Made by a program: the position numbers and the translations under genes
In this document: in pieces, positions 1 to 9,256 of the stretch
Layout: the number at the start of each line of letters is the position of its first letter
Numbering within the stretch: position 1 is the stretch's first letter
The notes under the pieces: generated by a model
Database searches by the model: none
What the model saw: only the letters and a program-made list of their open reading frames with translations
What the model was told of the DNA's origin: nothing
Assembly (NCBI GenBank): GCA_002448235.1
Contig: DIXF01000001.1
Coordinates: 530,594 to 594,593, forward strand
Length of the DNA: 64,000 bases
Source: Syntrophaceae bacterium UBA6087
GTDB taxonomy: Bacteria > Desulfobacterota > Desulfomonilia > UBA1062
Direction: 5' to 3'

Positions 1-114
1 GATCACCGCAAGGCCAGGAGCCCTGTTGTATGTCCCGGCGAATTCGGCGGCGGCTTTTGCTGTCTCGGCGCGCTTCTTGCTCGACAATTCCTTGCCGTCA
101 ATTATCGTTCCCAC
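1..114 (-). CDS. folD: FolD N-terminus (partial, runs off left edge)
   Basis: From a GTG at 114, 38 codons run leftward off the window. The visible N-terminus carries IIDGK (residues 4-8) and PGLAVI (33-38), which fit the start of FolD, the bifunctional methylene-tetrahydrofolate dehydrogenase/cyclohydrolase of cytosolic one-carbon metabolism. An AGGGAG Shine-Dalgarno-like stretch lies about 9 bases before the GTG, which is why I chose it. Only about an eighth of the usual ~285 residues is visible, so the catalytic Tyr/Lys region and NADP-binding fold cannot be checked. The gene points away from the rest of the window, in the same direction as the next gene. The family call rests on two short motifs. 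Confidence 0.7.
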   Translation of the reverse strand, partial: MGTIIDGKELSSKKRAETAKAAAEFAGTYNRAPGLAVI

Positions 115-182
115 TGCGTTCTCTCCCTTTGGATTCCTATCGCGGCGCTTACGCCGCCGATGTATGGCAATAAAATATTATA

Positions 183-1247
183 TTACGTCCTGTACACCCA
201 TTTCACAGGCAAAGGACGGAAGCTCACGGCATGAGGCATGGGCAGGATCATCTCCATGTCCACCGCAAGCCAGCTGAAGTCGGGCTTCAGGATCCTGAGT
301 TTGCCGTCGGCGGGCGGAGTACCCCATTCGGTGTGCTTATACGTCACAAAGAGGATGACATCGAAGAACTGCTCCGATTCACCCAGGGCATAGCCCTGTC
401 TGAAGCATTCCTCGGTGATGTTGTTGCTCTCGATAAGCTGTTTGGCCAGCGCCTTATCGAACTGGATGACCGCATAACGGCCCACGCCCTTCTCGGAATA
501 GCGGGTGAGCGTCTTGGCTTCTGCGCTTGACACGTACACCGTCGCAAGGCCGGTAATGCCCTTGAGGTACTGGAACGCGCTCAGTGCCGCCGACCTGCGG
601 CCGCCGGTCGCCTGGTGATGCCAGCCGAAGTATTCGAACAGCTTCTGCTGCAGGATCTCGGCATAGCGGTCGCCTTTTTCGTAGAGGTTCTTCGAGATGT
701 ACCGGAGCTCTTTTGCAAGGCTCTCCGCGGCCTCGGAGATGGGCCAGTCGATCTTGACGTGGAAGTGTGTGAGCGAATAGCGGTTGTGCTTCTTGAAGCG
801 GTTGTCTCTCTGGATCAGCAGGCAGTAATCCACATCGATGAGCTGGTCGAAGAGCTCGAAGAAGGCGTCCCTTTCGAAGAACCGGATCGTGGACGAGAAG
901 GGGCGGTGGAGTTTCAGGTCCGGGACCAGGGAGATCGTGTCCTTTCTCACCCTGTTCGAGTCCGAGAACCGTATGTATTTCTGGTGCAGGTCTTCGATCG
1001 TATCTTCACAGAAGATGATGAAGAAAGGCCTGGCGACAGAGGACTCCTTCAGGAACTCCTTTTTTTTGGGCCTCAGTTCGCTGGAATCCACATACGGGTA
1101 GGGTATTTTCTGTTCCTGGCACTTCCTGTACGGTTCCTCCAGCGCGACGCTCTTGAGCTTGAGCTCGAGCTCGTCCCGAAGGAACACATAGATGGACCGC
1201 CGTATCTTTTCCGTATGGCCGAGTTCGAATCGAGACTTTTTTTCCAT
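183..1247 (-). CDS. Hypothetical protein, 354 aa
   Basis: A complete 354-residue reading frame with backbone-like codon use that I do not recognise. It has no signal peptide or membrane segment. The sequence is rich in charged and aromatic residues (for example RFFERDAFFELFDQL around residue 120), suggesting a soluble globular protein. The region around 205-225 contains the short motif GWHHQATGGRR, which could be functional but matches no family I can name. The ATG at 1247 has an AAGGAG at a rather long distance (about 14 bases), so the start is a little uncertain. It sits between rnpB and folD, all on the minus strand. I give no function. Confidence 0.75.
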   Translation of the reverse strand: MEKKSRFELGHTEKIRRSIYVFLRDELELKLKSVALEEPYRKCQEQKIPYPYVDSSELRPKKKEFLKESSVARPFFIIFCEDTIEDLHQKYIRFSDSNRVRKDTISLVPDLKLHRPFSSTIRFFERDAFFELFDQLIDVDYCLLIQRDNRFKKHNRYSLTHFHVKIDWPISEAAESLAKELRYISKNLYEKGDRYAEILQQKLFEYFGWHHQATGGRRSAALSAFQYLKGITGLATVYVSSAEAKTLTRYSEKGVGRYAVIQFDKALAKQLIESNNITEECFRQGYALGESEQFFDVILFVTYKHTEWGTPPADGKLRILKPDFSWLAVDMEMILPMPHAVSFRPLPVKWVYRT

Positions 1248-1269
1248 GAAGAACCGGTACGCTCCTTAT

Positions 1270-1287
1270 TTGTCCATCAAAGGACAA
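1270..1287 (-). terminator. Hairpin at 3' end of rnpB
   Basis: TTGTCC and GGACAA form a 6-bp stem with a 6-base loop directly after the 3' end of the RNase P RNA. There is no clear U-tract on the minus strand, so it may be a processing or protection hairpin instead of a classical terminator. Confidence 0.4.
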
Positions 1288-1678
1288 GGGGTATGAAGCA
1301 GTCCATAAGCCGGGTTCTGTGTCCCGGCCCAAGTTACCTTGAACCGGGCAGCGATCATTCATCTAGGGCAGCAGTTGCCTGATGCCTCGAGCGACCTACC
1401 CAGGGGCAGGACGGGCAGCCCTAAAAACCCCTCTTTTGGTCTTGCTCCGGGTGGGGTTTGCCAAGCTTCCCCGGTCACCCGGGGAACTGGTGAGCTCTTA
1501 CCTCGCCGTTTCACCCTTACTCCCCGTATAGGGAAGCGGTTTGATTTCTGTGGCACTTTCCCTGGGGTCTCCCCCGGTCGCCGTTAACGACCACCCTTGC
1601 CCTGCGGAGCCCGGACTTTCCTCTCACGCCCCGCCTTATCGGCAAAGCATCAGCGATCACCTGTACTCCTTCAACCCA
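1288..1678 (-). ncRNA. rnpB: RNase P RNA (bacterial class A)
   Basis: Read on the minus strand this stretch contains the universal RNase P RNA blocks: GAGAGGAAAGTCCGGGCT near the 5' end (conserved region I), GCCACAGAAA in the middle, and ACAGAACCCGGCTTATGG near the 3' end (conserved region V). The ends were set by a P1-type pairing between GGGTTGAAG (about 1677) and CTTCATACCC (about 1288). The RNA is the catalytic subunit that trims 5' leaders from pre-tRNA. Length of about 390 nt is normal. It is transcribed toward the 354-aa gene and diverges from nadE. The small reading frames seen across it are not genes. Confidence 0.95.
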
Positions 1679-1891
1679 CCACAATCCTTACAAGATGAAG
1701 ACACGAAATTCAAGTATGAAATGGGAGCATGCCTTCCCGCACTCTATCATGAAGCGGCAATATCTCCGATGCACTGCTCCCGGGGAAGGGATGTACGGTG
1801 TGCCGGAGGCCCGAGGGCATCGAATTGACTATATTTTTTTATATGTTTTTTCGAAAAGATCCTATGGTATAGAAAAGCGGAGGGGAATGGA

Positions 1892-3943
1892 GTGAACAGG
1901 AACCCGGAATTTTTCAATCTCTACCGGCACGGTTTTATCAGGGTTGCCACCTGCATCCCTGAGCTCAAGGTGAGCGATCCCCTGTACAATGCCCGGAAAA
2001 CCCTTGACCTCGTCCGTCAAGCGCATGAACGAAAGGCCGTGCTCGCGGTATTCCCGGAGCTGGGCATCTCCGCGTACTCCAACGAAGACCTGTTCTTCCA
2101 GGAGGCGCTCCTTGAATCCGTGCGCGCCGGGCTCGAATCCATCCTTCAGGAAACGGTCTCGCTCGATATCGCCGTCGTCGTGGGCGCCCCGCTGGAGGTG
2201 GAGGGCGGCCTGTACAACTGCGCCATCGCCATGCACAAAGGGATCATCAAGGGCATCGCGGTCAAGAGCTATCTGCCCAATTACCGGGAGTTTTACGAAG
2301 TCCGCCAGTTCAGGCCTTCGCACGAGCTTCCCGTAGATGCCGTCGACCTGTGCGGCCAGCGTGATGTCCCCATCGGAGCGGACCTGATCTTTTCCGTGCC
2401 CGGCATCGAGGGATTCAGATTCTTCATCGAGATATGCGAAGACCTCTGGGCGCCCATACCCCCTTCAAGCTATGCGGCTCTGGCCGGCGCATCGGTCATG
2501 ATCAACCTCTCCGCGTCGAATATCACCGTGGGAAAGGACGAATACCGGCACTCGCTGGCAGCAAACCAGTCGGCCCGCTGCATGGCCTCATACATCTATA
2601 CGGCCGCGGGCTTCGGGGAATCGACCACGGACCTTGCCTGGGACGGACATGCCATCGTGTACGAAAACGGCAACCTGATTTCGGAGTCCACGCGGTTCTC
2701 CCGGGAGCCCCAGGTTGTATGCGCCGATATAGACCTCGGCCGGCTCGCCACGGACAGGGTGCGTTCCAATACGTTCCACGCGGCACGGGCTTTTCACCGC
2801 CATGCCTTCAGGAAGGTTGCTGTCGATATCCGGATGCCGGATGAGGAAATACTGCTTAAGCGCGAGATCGCCCGCTTCCCCTATGTCCCCGTCCAGGCTG
2901 CGCTCAGGGACAGGCGCTGCTACGAGGTGTACAACATCCAGGTCCAGGGGATCGCGAAGAGGATGGTCTCGACCGGGATAAAGAACCTCGTCATCGGTGT
3001 TTCCGGAGGACTCGACTCCACCCACGCCCTGGTCGTATGCGCCCGCGCCATGGATACGCTGGGCCTCCCCCGGACGAATATCAAGGCCTACACCATGCCC
3101 GGGTATGCAACCTCCCGGAAAACCTACAACAACGCAAAGGCGCTCATGGCGGCCCTCCGTGTAGAGGCGGGCGAAATCGACATCAGGCCGGGCTCCGAGC
3201 GGATGATGAAGGACATCAGTCATCCGTATGCAGACGGGGAGAAGCTCTACGATGTAACCTTCGAGAACGTGCAGGCCGGGCAGAGGACTTCCATACTCTT
3301 CCGCCTCGCGAACTTCAGGGATGCGCTGGTGGTCGGCACAGGAGACCTGAGCGAGCTTGCCCTGGGGTGGAGCACCTACGGGGTGGGAGACCAGATGTCA
3401 CACTACAACGTCAATGCCAGCGTTCCCAAGACCCTGATCCAGTACGTCATCCGCTGGGTCGCCGAAAAGGATCTGCTCGGCGCGGAAGCGTCTTTGTCGT
3501 TGAAAGCCATCCTCGAAACCGAGATCAGCCCCGAGCTCGTACCGGGCGCGGCGTCGGACGAGCCGGCCCAGAAGACCGAAGAAATCATCGGTCCCTACGA
3601 GCTCCAGGACTTCAACACATTCTATACCGTGCGCTACGGCTATCTGCCTTCGAAAATCGCCTTCCTTTCCTGGTCGGCATGGCATGACAGGCTGGAAGGC
3701 CAGTGGCCCGACGTGCCGGAAGAAAAGCGCAACGAGTATTCGCTGCCTGAAATAAAGCACTGGCTTTCGGTGTTCATACGGCGTTTCTTCAAGCTCAGCC
3801 AGTACAAGAGATCATGCATCCCCAACGCCCCCAAGGTCGGCTCGGGGGGCTCGTTGTCGCCCCGTGGAGATTACCGCGCCCCGAGCGACAGCGAAGACGC
3901 CCCCTGGCTCGAAGACCTCAAAAAAGTGCCCGACACCGAATAA
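1892..3943 (+). CDS. nadE: Glutamine-dependent NAD+ synthase
   Basis: A 683-residue two-domain enzyme converting deamido-NAD+ to NAD+ with ATP and glutamine-derived ammonia. The N-terminal nitrilase-like glutaminase shows the Glu-Lys-Cys triad: E56 in FPELGISAY, K125 in VKSYLPNY and C182 in EICEDLW. The synthetase domain carries the PP-loop VSGGLDST at about residue 370 and the downstream GTGDLSELALGW block. Length matches the long, M. tuberculosis-type NadE. The start is a GTG preceded by GGAGGGG; the ATG four bases upstream is out of frame. It diverges from rnpB and stands alone. Confidence 0.96.
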   Translation: MNRNPEFFNLYRHGFIRVATCIPELKVSDPLYNARKTLDLVRQAHERKAVLAVFPELGISAYSNEDLFFQEALLESVRAGLESILQETVSLDIAVVVGAPLEVEGGLYNCAIAMHKGIIKGIAVKSYLPNYREFYEVRQFRPSHELPVDAVDLCGQRDVPIGADLIFSVPGIEGFRFFIEICEDLWAPIPPSSYAALAGASVMINLSASNITVGKDEYRHSLAANQSARCMASYIYTAAGFGESTTDLAWDGHAIVYENGNLISESTRFSREPQVVCADIDLGRLATDRVRSNTFHAARAFHRHAFRKVAVDIRMPDEEILLKREIARFPYVPVQAALRDRRCYEVYNIQVQGIAKRMVSTGIKNLVIGVSGGLDSTHALVVCARAMDTLGLPRTNIKAYTMPGYATSRKTYNNAKALMAALRVEAGEIDIRPGSERMMKDISHPYADGEKLYDVTFENVQAGQRTSILFRLANFRDALVVGTGDLSELALGWSTYGVGDQMSHYNVNASVPKTLIQYVIRWVAEKDLLGAEASLSLKAILETEISPELVPGAASDEPAQKTEEIIGPYELQDFNTFYTVRYGYLPSKIAFLSWSAWHDRLEGQWPDVPEEKRNEYSLPEIKHWLSVFIRRFFKLSQYKRSCIPNAPKVGSGGSLSPRGDYRAPSDSEDAPWLEDLKKVPDTE

Positions 3944-4022
3944 GCAATTCCCGTGCACGGAGTATTTTTCCCCTTGCCGCCAAGTCCTTTTTATTGCAAA
4001 GTATTTTGTCTAATGGTAAAAA

Positions 4023-4040
4023 CGGAGAATAGTTTCTCCG
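4023..4040 (+). promoter_or_regulatory. Leader hairpin before TatT-like gene
   Basis: CGGAGAA and TTCTCCG form a 7-bp stem with a 4-base loop about 70 bases before the lipoprotein start. It could be a 5'-UTR hairpin or an operator half-pair; no T-run follows, so it is not a convincing terminator for nadE. Confidence 0.35.
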
Positions 4041-4106
4041 GAAGAGCTTGATTCATGGACGGGCGGCTTAAAAGAGAATGTACTCATGATGGATAAGGAG
4101 GGTTGC

Positions 4107-5138
4107 ATGGCAAAACGATCGTTCCCGATAGCTCCATTGCTCCTGATTCTGACAATGGTGGTGTTCCTGTCCGCATGTGCGCACAAAAAGAAGGCCCCGG
4201 TCGAGCAACCCACGGGATCTTTTTTAGAGGACATTTACGCCACTCCCAACACAAGCACCGATCTGGAAATGTTCGGCAAGGCCATGCCCTCATACCTCCA
4301 GTACATTGACGGCGCCATCACTCACGCATCTACCGAGGCCGCGTTATGCAAGGTATCAGGGGCATATTACGGGTATGCCTTCTGCTTCGCTGAGGATACG
4401 GATAAGGAGGAGGCGAGCCGCCTTTATCTCAAGGGGAGGGACATTACCTTAACCGAGCTCAGGCGGTACGGTTTTTTCGATAATGCCATTACCTATAACA
4501 AATCTATCGATGAATTCAGGAAATCCCTGGATGACAGCTTCGACAAAAAAAGATTCCAGACCATCTACTGGGCTGCAATGAACTGGGCCGGCTGGATCAG
4601 CGTCAACCTTGATAATCCGGAGGCACTCGCCGACATACCCAGAGTGCAGGCGATGCTGGAATTCCTCAATGCATTCGATGATTCGTACAGCAACGGGGTC
4701 ATACATGCCGTGCTGGGGACGTTGTACGCATGCCAGCCCCAGACGGACGGCGGCAACCTTGAGAAGGCCAGGGAGGAGTTCGACAAGGCCTTCTCCTGCT
4801 CGTTCAACAGCGTTCTGGCTTTCCATGTCATGCATGCGCAGTATTACGCCTGCCGGGTCCCGGACCGCGAGCTTTTCAGGAAGTCCCTTGAAACGGTGCT
4901 GAAAGCGCCTGCAAATTACCGCGAGGATATGAATTTTCTGAATGAGGTATCCAAGAGAAAGGCAAGGTTCCTCCTGGATAATACGGAACAATACTTCAAA
5001 GAGCCTGCGGTGAAAGCCGGTGCGGAGCCAGCAGCGGAGCCTCAGGGAGAAGCAGAAACACAGCCTCAGGGAGAACCGGAAACGCAGCCTCAGGGAGAAC
5101 CGGAAACGCAGCCTCAGCAGGAGCGGGCTGCCGAGTAG
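4107..5138 (+). CDS. TRAP transporter TatT-like lipoprotein
   Basis: A 343-residue predicted lipoprotein. The signal peptide runs from MAKRSFPIAP to a lipobox LSAC. The body, with WAAMNWAGWISV around residues 155-165 and helical pairs, resembles the TRAP-transporter T-component (TatT) family, a periplasmic TPR-like trimer thought to assist TRAP uptake. The ATG at 4107 is chosen because AAGGAGG sits 6 bases upstream; an in-frame ATG at 4086 would put that site inside the gene. No TRAP permease or solute-binding gene is nearby. The C-terminus is a low-complexity tail of 8-residue repeats (PQGEPETQ). The family is assigned from the overall pattern. Confidence 0.75.
   Translation: MAKRSFPIAPLLLILTMVVFLSACAHKKKAPVEQPTGSFLEDIYATPNTSTDLEMFGKAMPSYLQYIDGAITHASTEAALCKVSGAYYGYAFCFAEDTDKEEASRLYLKGRDITLTELRRYGFFDNAITYNKSIDEFRKSLDDSFDKKRFQTIYWAAMNWAGWISVNLDNPEALADIPRVQAMLEFLNAFDDSYSNGVIHAVLGTLYACQPQTDGGNLEKAREEFDKAFSCSFNSVLAFHVMHAQYYACRVPDRELFRKSLETVLKAPANYREDMNFLNEVSKRKARFLLDNTEQYFKEPAVKAGAEPAAEPQGEAETQPQGEPETQPQGEPETQPQQERAAE
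5040..5117 (+). repeat. 24-bp tandem repeat coding the lipoprotein tail
   Basis: Three 24-bp units (5040-5063, 5064-5087, 5088-5111) plus a partial fourth encode the octapeptide PQGEPETQ. Units 2 and 3 are identical and unit 1 differs at a few bases. Copy number is likely to vary between strains because the units are in frame and nearly perfect. Confidence 0.9.
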
Positions 5139-5147
5139 AAGATCAAA

Positions 5148-5178
5148 CGTGCCCGGAGATACAGCTATCCCGGGCACG
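5148..5178. terminator. Bidirectional hairpin between convergent genes
   Basis: CGTGCCCGG and CCGGGCACG form a perfect 9-bp GC-rich stem around a 13-base loop in the 49-bp space between the ends of the TatT-like gene and speA. The position between convergent genes fits a shared terminator, although the U-tract is weak on both sides. Confidence 0.7.
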
Positions 5179-5187
5179 AGAAGTATT

Positions 5188-7107
5188 CTATTGTTCAAAG
5201 TAGGGGTAGCCCCGTAAGCCTTCCTCGTAGACGTTCATGATTTCCCGGCGTTCCTGGGGGGTGATGAGATTTTCCCGGATGGCCTGTTCCGCCGTGGCCC
5301 TGAACTGCTTGGTCATGTTTTTCGGTTCGTATTCCACGTAGGAAAGAACGTCGGCAACCGAGTCCCCTTCGATCTCACGCACAAAGCTGTAGCTTCCGTC
5401 TTCATGCACGCGGATGCTCACCACATTGGTGTCGCCCAGGAGGTTGTGGAGGTCGCCTAAGGTCTCCTGATAAGCCCCCACCAGAAAGACGCCCAGGTAA
5501 TAGTCCTCGTTTTCCTTGACCGCATGCAGCGCCAGGGCGCGGCGCACACCCTGCTTGTCGATGAAGCGATCGATTTTTCCGTCGCAGTCGCAGGTGATGT
5601 CCGCGAGGATGGCGTTTCTCACCGGCATTTCGGCCAGACGGTGCACCGGCATCACCGGAAACAGATGGCCGATGGCCCAGGAATCGGGCAGGGACTGAAA
5701 TACGCTGAAATTGGCGTAATAAGTATCGCACAGGGCGATATCGATATCCGTCAGATCCTTGGGTACGAACTTCAGGTCTTTGATGTTTTCGCTCACTGCC
5801 TTGATAATGTTCCAGAAAATCTTGTCGCCCAGGGCGCGCTGCCGCATGGTCAGGTCGCCGATTTTGAACATCTGGCGTATCTCGTCCCGGTAATACAGCG
5901 CGTCGTTGTAGCATTCCTGGAGATTCCGGACGGTCAGCGATTTCAGAACCTCAAGCATGTTCAGGATGACATCCGGGCTGTCTTCGGGCAGTTCCTTGGG
6001 CACGGAATCCGCATCGATGGAACTGGTGTCGAAGATATTGAACAGCAGCACGGAGTAATAAGCCACGGTGGCCCGGCCGGATTCGGTGATGATCGTGGGG
6101 TGGGCGATGTCGTGTTCGCTCAGGATCTCCATGATGGCTTCGATCATATCCGCGCAGTATTCATCGAGGGTATAGTTGCGGGAGTTCATGTAGTTGGTGT
6201 GGGAACCGTCATAGTCCACGGCAAGCCCGCCGCCCAGATCGAAATAACCCATGGCGGCGCCTTCGAGCACGAGGCCTGAGTAAACCCGGCAGGCTTCCTG
6301 GATAGAGGCCCGGATATCCCGGATGTTGGGTATCTGGGAACCCAGATGGTAATGGAGAAGCTGGAGGCAGTCCAGCATGCCCACGCTTTTCAGCTTCTCG
6401 ATTGCCTCGATGATCTGGGAGATGGTCAGGCCGAAAAGGCTCTGGTCGCCGCCGGATTCGGTCCAGTGACCGCCGGCCTGGGTGGAAAGTTTGAAGCGGA
6501 CGCCCAGCAGCGGCTTGATCCCCAGCGCATGCGACCGTTCAAGGATCAGGTCGAGCTCTCCGGGCATCTCAAGCACAAAGAAACACTTGAATCCCATCTT
6601 GCAGGCATACAGTCCGAGATCGATGAATTCCCGGTCCTTGTAGCCGTTGCAGACAAGGCAGGCTTCCTTGTCGTCCAGAAAGGACAGGGCCGCGATCAGT
6701 TCGGCCTTGCTTCCCGCTTCGAGTCCGTGATGATAGAACTTGCCGATGCGGGTGATGGCTTCGATCACCTGTTTCTGCTGGTTCACCTTGATGGGGTAGA
6801 CCCCTTTGAATTCCCCCTTGTAGTCAAACTTGGCAATGGCGGAGCGGAAGCTCTCGTGCATCTGGATGATCTGGGAGTCAAGGATATCTTCGAAGCGAAG
6901 GAGCATGGGCATGTCATAGCCGCGTGCGATTATTCCGGATATGATTTCAGGAAGATTGACGGATACATCTTTTTTCCCTCTCAGCGGTGTGACGACCACA
7001 TCCCCTTTTTCGGAAATATTGAAATATCCGGCCCCCCATTCCCGTATCTGGTACAGGTCGGCGGAATCTTCGACCGTCCATCGTTCCATTGTATGCTTCT
7101 GGTTCAT
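5188..7107 (-). CDS. speA: Biosynthetic arginine decarboxylase
   Basis: A 639-residue PLP enzyme of the fold-III (alanine racemase-like) SpeA family, making agmatine from arginine for polyamine synthesis. The PLP lysine is K108 in VYPIKVNQQ. HHGLEAGSKAEL and GGGLAVDYDGSHT are typical SpeA blocks, and the C-terminal CDTYYANFSVFQSLPDSWA segment supplies the partner-subunit active-site Cys. Length is the usual one. The ATG at 7107 has a GGAGG 8 bases upstream. It converges with the TatT-like gene and diverges from the cheZ-like gene. No other polyamine genes are adjacent. Confidence 0.96.
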   Translation of the reverse strand: MNQKHTMERWTVEDSADLYQIREWGAGYFNISEKGDVVVTPLRGKKDVSVNLPEIISGIIARGYDMPMLLRFEDILDSQIIQMHESFRSAIAKFDYKGEFKGVYPIKVNQQKQVIEAITRIGKFYHHGLEAGSKAELIAALSFLDDKEACLVCNGYKDREFIDLGLYACKMGFKCFFVLEMPGELDLILERSHALGIKPLLGVRFKLSTQAGGHWTESGGDQSLFGLTISQIIEAIEKLKSVGMLDCLQLLHYHLGSQIPNIRDIRASIQEACRVYSGLVLEGAAMGYFDLGGGLAVDYDGSHTNYMNSRNYTLDEYCADMIEAIMEILSEHDIAHPTIITESGRATVAYYSVLLFNIFDTSSIDADSVPKELPEDSPDVILNMLEVLKSLTVRNLQECYNDALYYRDEIRQMFKIGDLTMRQRALGDKIFWNIIKAVSENIKDLKFVPKDLTDIDIALCDTYYANFSVFQSLPDSWAIGHLFPVMPVHRLAEMPVRNAILADITCDCDGKIDRFIDKQGVRRALALHAVKENEDYYLGVFLVGAYQETLGDLHNLLGDTNVVSIRVHEDGSYSFVREIEGDSVADVLSYVEYEPKNMTKQFRATAEQAIRENLITPQERREIMNVYEEGLRGYPYFEQ

Positions 7108-7330
7108 AAAGCGCGCCTCCGTGCGTTATAATGCCAAGCTCCATATAGCCTTAAAAAGCAACCCTTTCTACAGGAAAAAAATCGGTCGATGCCGGGAAAT
7201 CAAGAGCAACAATATGTAATAACGGAGAATAACTTTTGCCCATGGCCCATTTTCAGCTTTGGCGCTTAACGGAACCGCCCGTTCAAGATTGTTTGAATAT
7301 TATCCGAACACGATCAAACCGGAGGATGCC

Positions 7331-8134
7331 ATGAGAAAGAGCGGGGGGAAAGAGGCAGGCAGTGAAGTGAAGGGTATTCTGAAGCAGGCGGATGCCCTGA
7401 AGGAGTATCTGGAAACGGGCGGTGCGGAATCCATCCGGCAGCTTGTCCTTTTCATGGATACCCTCAAGGGTGCCATACTTTCGCTGACCACCGGAGATCT
7501 CGAAAAAGCGGCCGAAGCCATGAAGAAGCTCAGTGCGATCGCTACGACCGAGCTGTTTCTGGGTATCGGCGAGATCACGAGGGATCTCCATGAATCTATC
7601 AAAGATATCCAGAACTTTCTGGAGCCCATCATCAACAATATCTCCGAAGAAGACATCCAGGGATTGTCGAGCAAGCTCGCCCACGTCTCCAGCCTGGTCA
7701 AGGACACCTCGGAGCGCACCCTCGACCTTTTGTTTTCCCGCCAGGAAATTGCACTCGCGGACAACATCGTCTATGACACCGTTGCACGGCTTATCGTATC
7801 CGACGACAAGAAAGGCGCACTGACGAAGCTCAAGCAGCTCAAGACCCACAACTCCGATCTCGTCGGCGAACTCATGCGCATCAGCGAGCTGCAGATCCAT
7901 GCGGATCTCGTCGATCAGATCATCAAGAAGGTGAGCAGGGTCGTGGAAAACATGGAGACCCGGCTCGTCGACCTTATCAGGAGATATGACCATCAGCACA
8001 CAGACCTGAAGAAATCCGGGCACGCTGCCGGGCACCGCCCGACGCTCCACGGTCCCGTCATCCCGGGTGAGGAAAAGGGCGCCGCTTCGTCGCAGGATGA
8101 TGTGGACAGCCTTTTGAAGTCGTTCGGACTCTAG
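7331..8134 (+). CDS. cheZ: CheZ-like chemotaxis phosphatase
   Basis: A 267-residue helical protein. The segment HADLVDQIIKKVSRVVENME around residues 200-220 matches the CheZ active-site helix, where a Gln (here in VDQIIKKV) attacks CheY-phosphate. The C-terminal DDVDSLLKSFGL resembles the CheY-binding tail QDQVDDLLDSLGF of CheZ. CheZ dephosphorylates CheY-P and so resets flagellar rotation. The start at 7331 is chosen because GGAGG sits 5 bases before it; the frame stays open upstream from 7259 without a good ribosome site. No che operon is adjacent, but the flagellar genes lie in the same window. Sequence conservation outside the two motifs is low. Confidence 0.72.
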   Translation: MRKSGGKEAGSEVKGILKQADALKEYLETGGAESIRQLVLFMDTLKGAILSLTTGDLEKAAEAMKKLSAIATTELFLGIGEITRDLHESIKDIQNFLEPIINNISEEDIQGLSSKLAHVSSLVKDTSERTLDLLFSRQEIALADNIVYDTVARLIVSDDKKGALTKLKQLKTHNSDLVGELMRISELQIHADLVDQIIKKVSRVVENMETRLVDLIRRYDHQHTDLKKSGHAAGHRPTLHGPVIPGEEKGAASSQDDVDSLLKSFGL

Positions 8135-8155
8135 CATTTCCCATTCTATAGTAGT

Positions 8156-9163
8156 ATGAGGCCTTCGTTTGTATCACGGCTCGTGAACGGCCCCTTTTTC
8201 GACCCTGTCCTGTATGTCCGGATCGCGAATGAGAAAAGGGCGGTGATGTTCGATTGCGGCTATTTCCAGACCCTGGCGGACCGCGAGCTCCTTGCCCTGG
8301 ATACGATCTGTATCAGCCATGCACACATGAATCATTTCATGGGGTTCGATAGTGTTTTGCGCACCGTTCTGCATAGAAAGGAACCGCTGAACGTCTACGG
8401 GCCGGAAGGGATCATCAGAAAGGTCCTTTCGAAGCTGCAGTCGTATACCTGGAATCTGTCCTCGGACTATGCCCTGGAAATCAGGATTCACGAGATCCTG
8501 CCGGGGCAGGTGAACATAGCCCGTGCAAGGGCCGCCGCCGGATTCGCCCTGTGCTCCGAAGAGGTCGTGCCGAGGACCGGGGCGCTCATAGCTGCCGCAC
8601 AACGGTATTTCATCGAGGCGGTCATACTCGATCACGCCGGCATACCCTGCCTTGGATATGCCCTGAAAGAGCCTTTTCATATCAACATTCGGAAAGGCGC
8701 CCTGACGAAGAAAGGGTATAAGGCCGGAACCTGGCTGGGAAAGCTGAAAAGCTGCATACTGGCGGGGAATACTGGCCAGATCCTTCGGGTGAAAACCTCT
8801 TCGGGGGACCGGGAGATCCCTGCCGGAGAGCTCAAGGAAGAACTTGTGGTGATTACCGAGGGTCAATCGATTGCCTATGTCACGGATATAGCCTTCACCG
8901 AGCGGAACAGAAGCGCCCTCGCCATCCTCGGGAAAGGCTTCGGCCGCCTGTATATCGAGACGTTCTATCTTGACGAGCTTCGCGGTCTTGCCCTTCGGAG
9001 GGGCCATCTCACCGCGGCCCAGGCAGGGAAGATCGCTGCCTCGATGAAAGCCGGACAGGCTTTCCCCATGCACGTCTCCCCCCGGTTTCATGACCGGATG
9101 GATGAAATTTTCGCAGAGATGACGGGCACCTGCAAAGCAAGCCCGGACGGCATCATCCATTAA
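8156..9163 (+). CDS. RNase Z-like MBL-fold hydrolase with D-to-N change
   Basis: A 335-residue metallo-beta-lactamase-fold protein with the layout of tRNase Z relatives: SHAHMNH (residues 54-60), LDHAGIPCLGYAL (~160-172), VTDIAF (~242) and IETFYLDE...RGHLTAAQAG followed by MHVSPRF. The metal-binding histidines are present, but the Asp of HxHxDH, which is metal ligand and general base in RNase Z, is Asn59. This could lower or alter hydrolase activity. It follows the cheZ-like gene by 21 bp and is probably cotranscribed. The substrate is unknown. A tRNA 3'-processing role is possible but unproven. Confidence 0.75.
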   Translation: MRPSFVSRLVNGPFFDPVLYVRIANEKRAVMFDCGYFQTLADRELLALDTICISHAHMNHFMGFDSVLRTVLHRKEPLNVYGPEGIIRKVLSKLQSYTWNLSSDYALEIRIHEILPGQVNIARARAAAGFALCSEEVVPRTGALIAAAQRYFIEAVILDHAGIPCLGYALKEPFHINIRKGALTKKGYKAGTWLGKLKSCILAGNTGQILRVKTSSGDREIPAGELKEELVVITEGQSIAYVTDIAFTERNRSALAILGKGFGRLYIETFYLDELRGLALRRGHLTAAQAGKIAASMKAGQAFPMHVSPRFHDRMDEIFAEMTGTCKASPDGIIH

Positions 9164-9256
9164 GAACCGGCAGTCAAGAGACAACCCTGTTGATATTATC
9201 AAACCATTCCGGTAATGAAATAGAGTAGCTTTTCAAGCTCATAGCAAAGGATCTTT

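Noticed and set aside
615..1382. Long plus-strand frame opposite the 354-aa gene and rnpB
   Set aside because: It is antisense to a better gene, has no family resemblance, and its end runs into the RNase P RNA.
3951..3975. CCGTGCACGG palindrome plus T-run as nadE terminator
   Set aside because: The palindrome has no loop, so a hairpin would be very short; left unlisted.
4449..5198. Minus-strand frame of 249 codons opposite the TatT-like gene
   Set aside because: Codon pattern is a mirror of the repeat-bearing lipoprotein; Arg/Leu/Phe-rich periodic sequence is the antisense of the 24-bp repeat.
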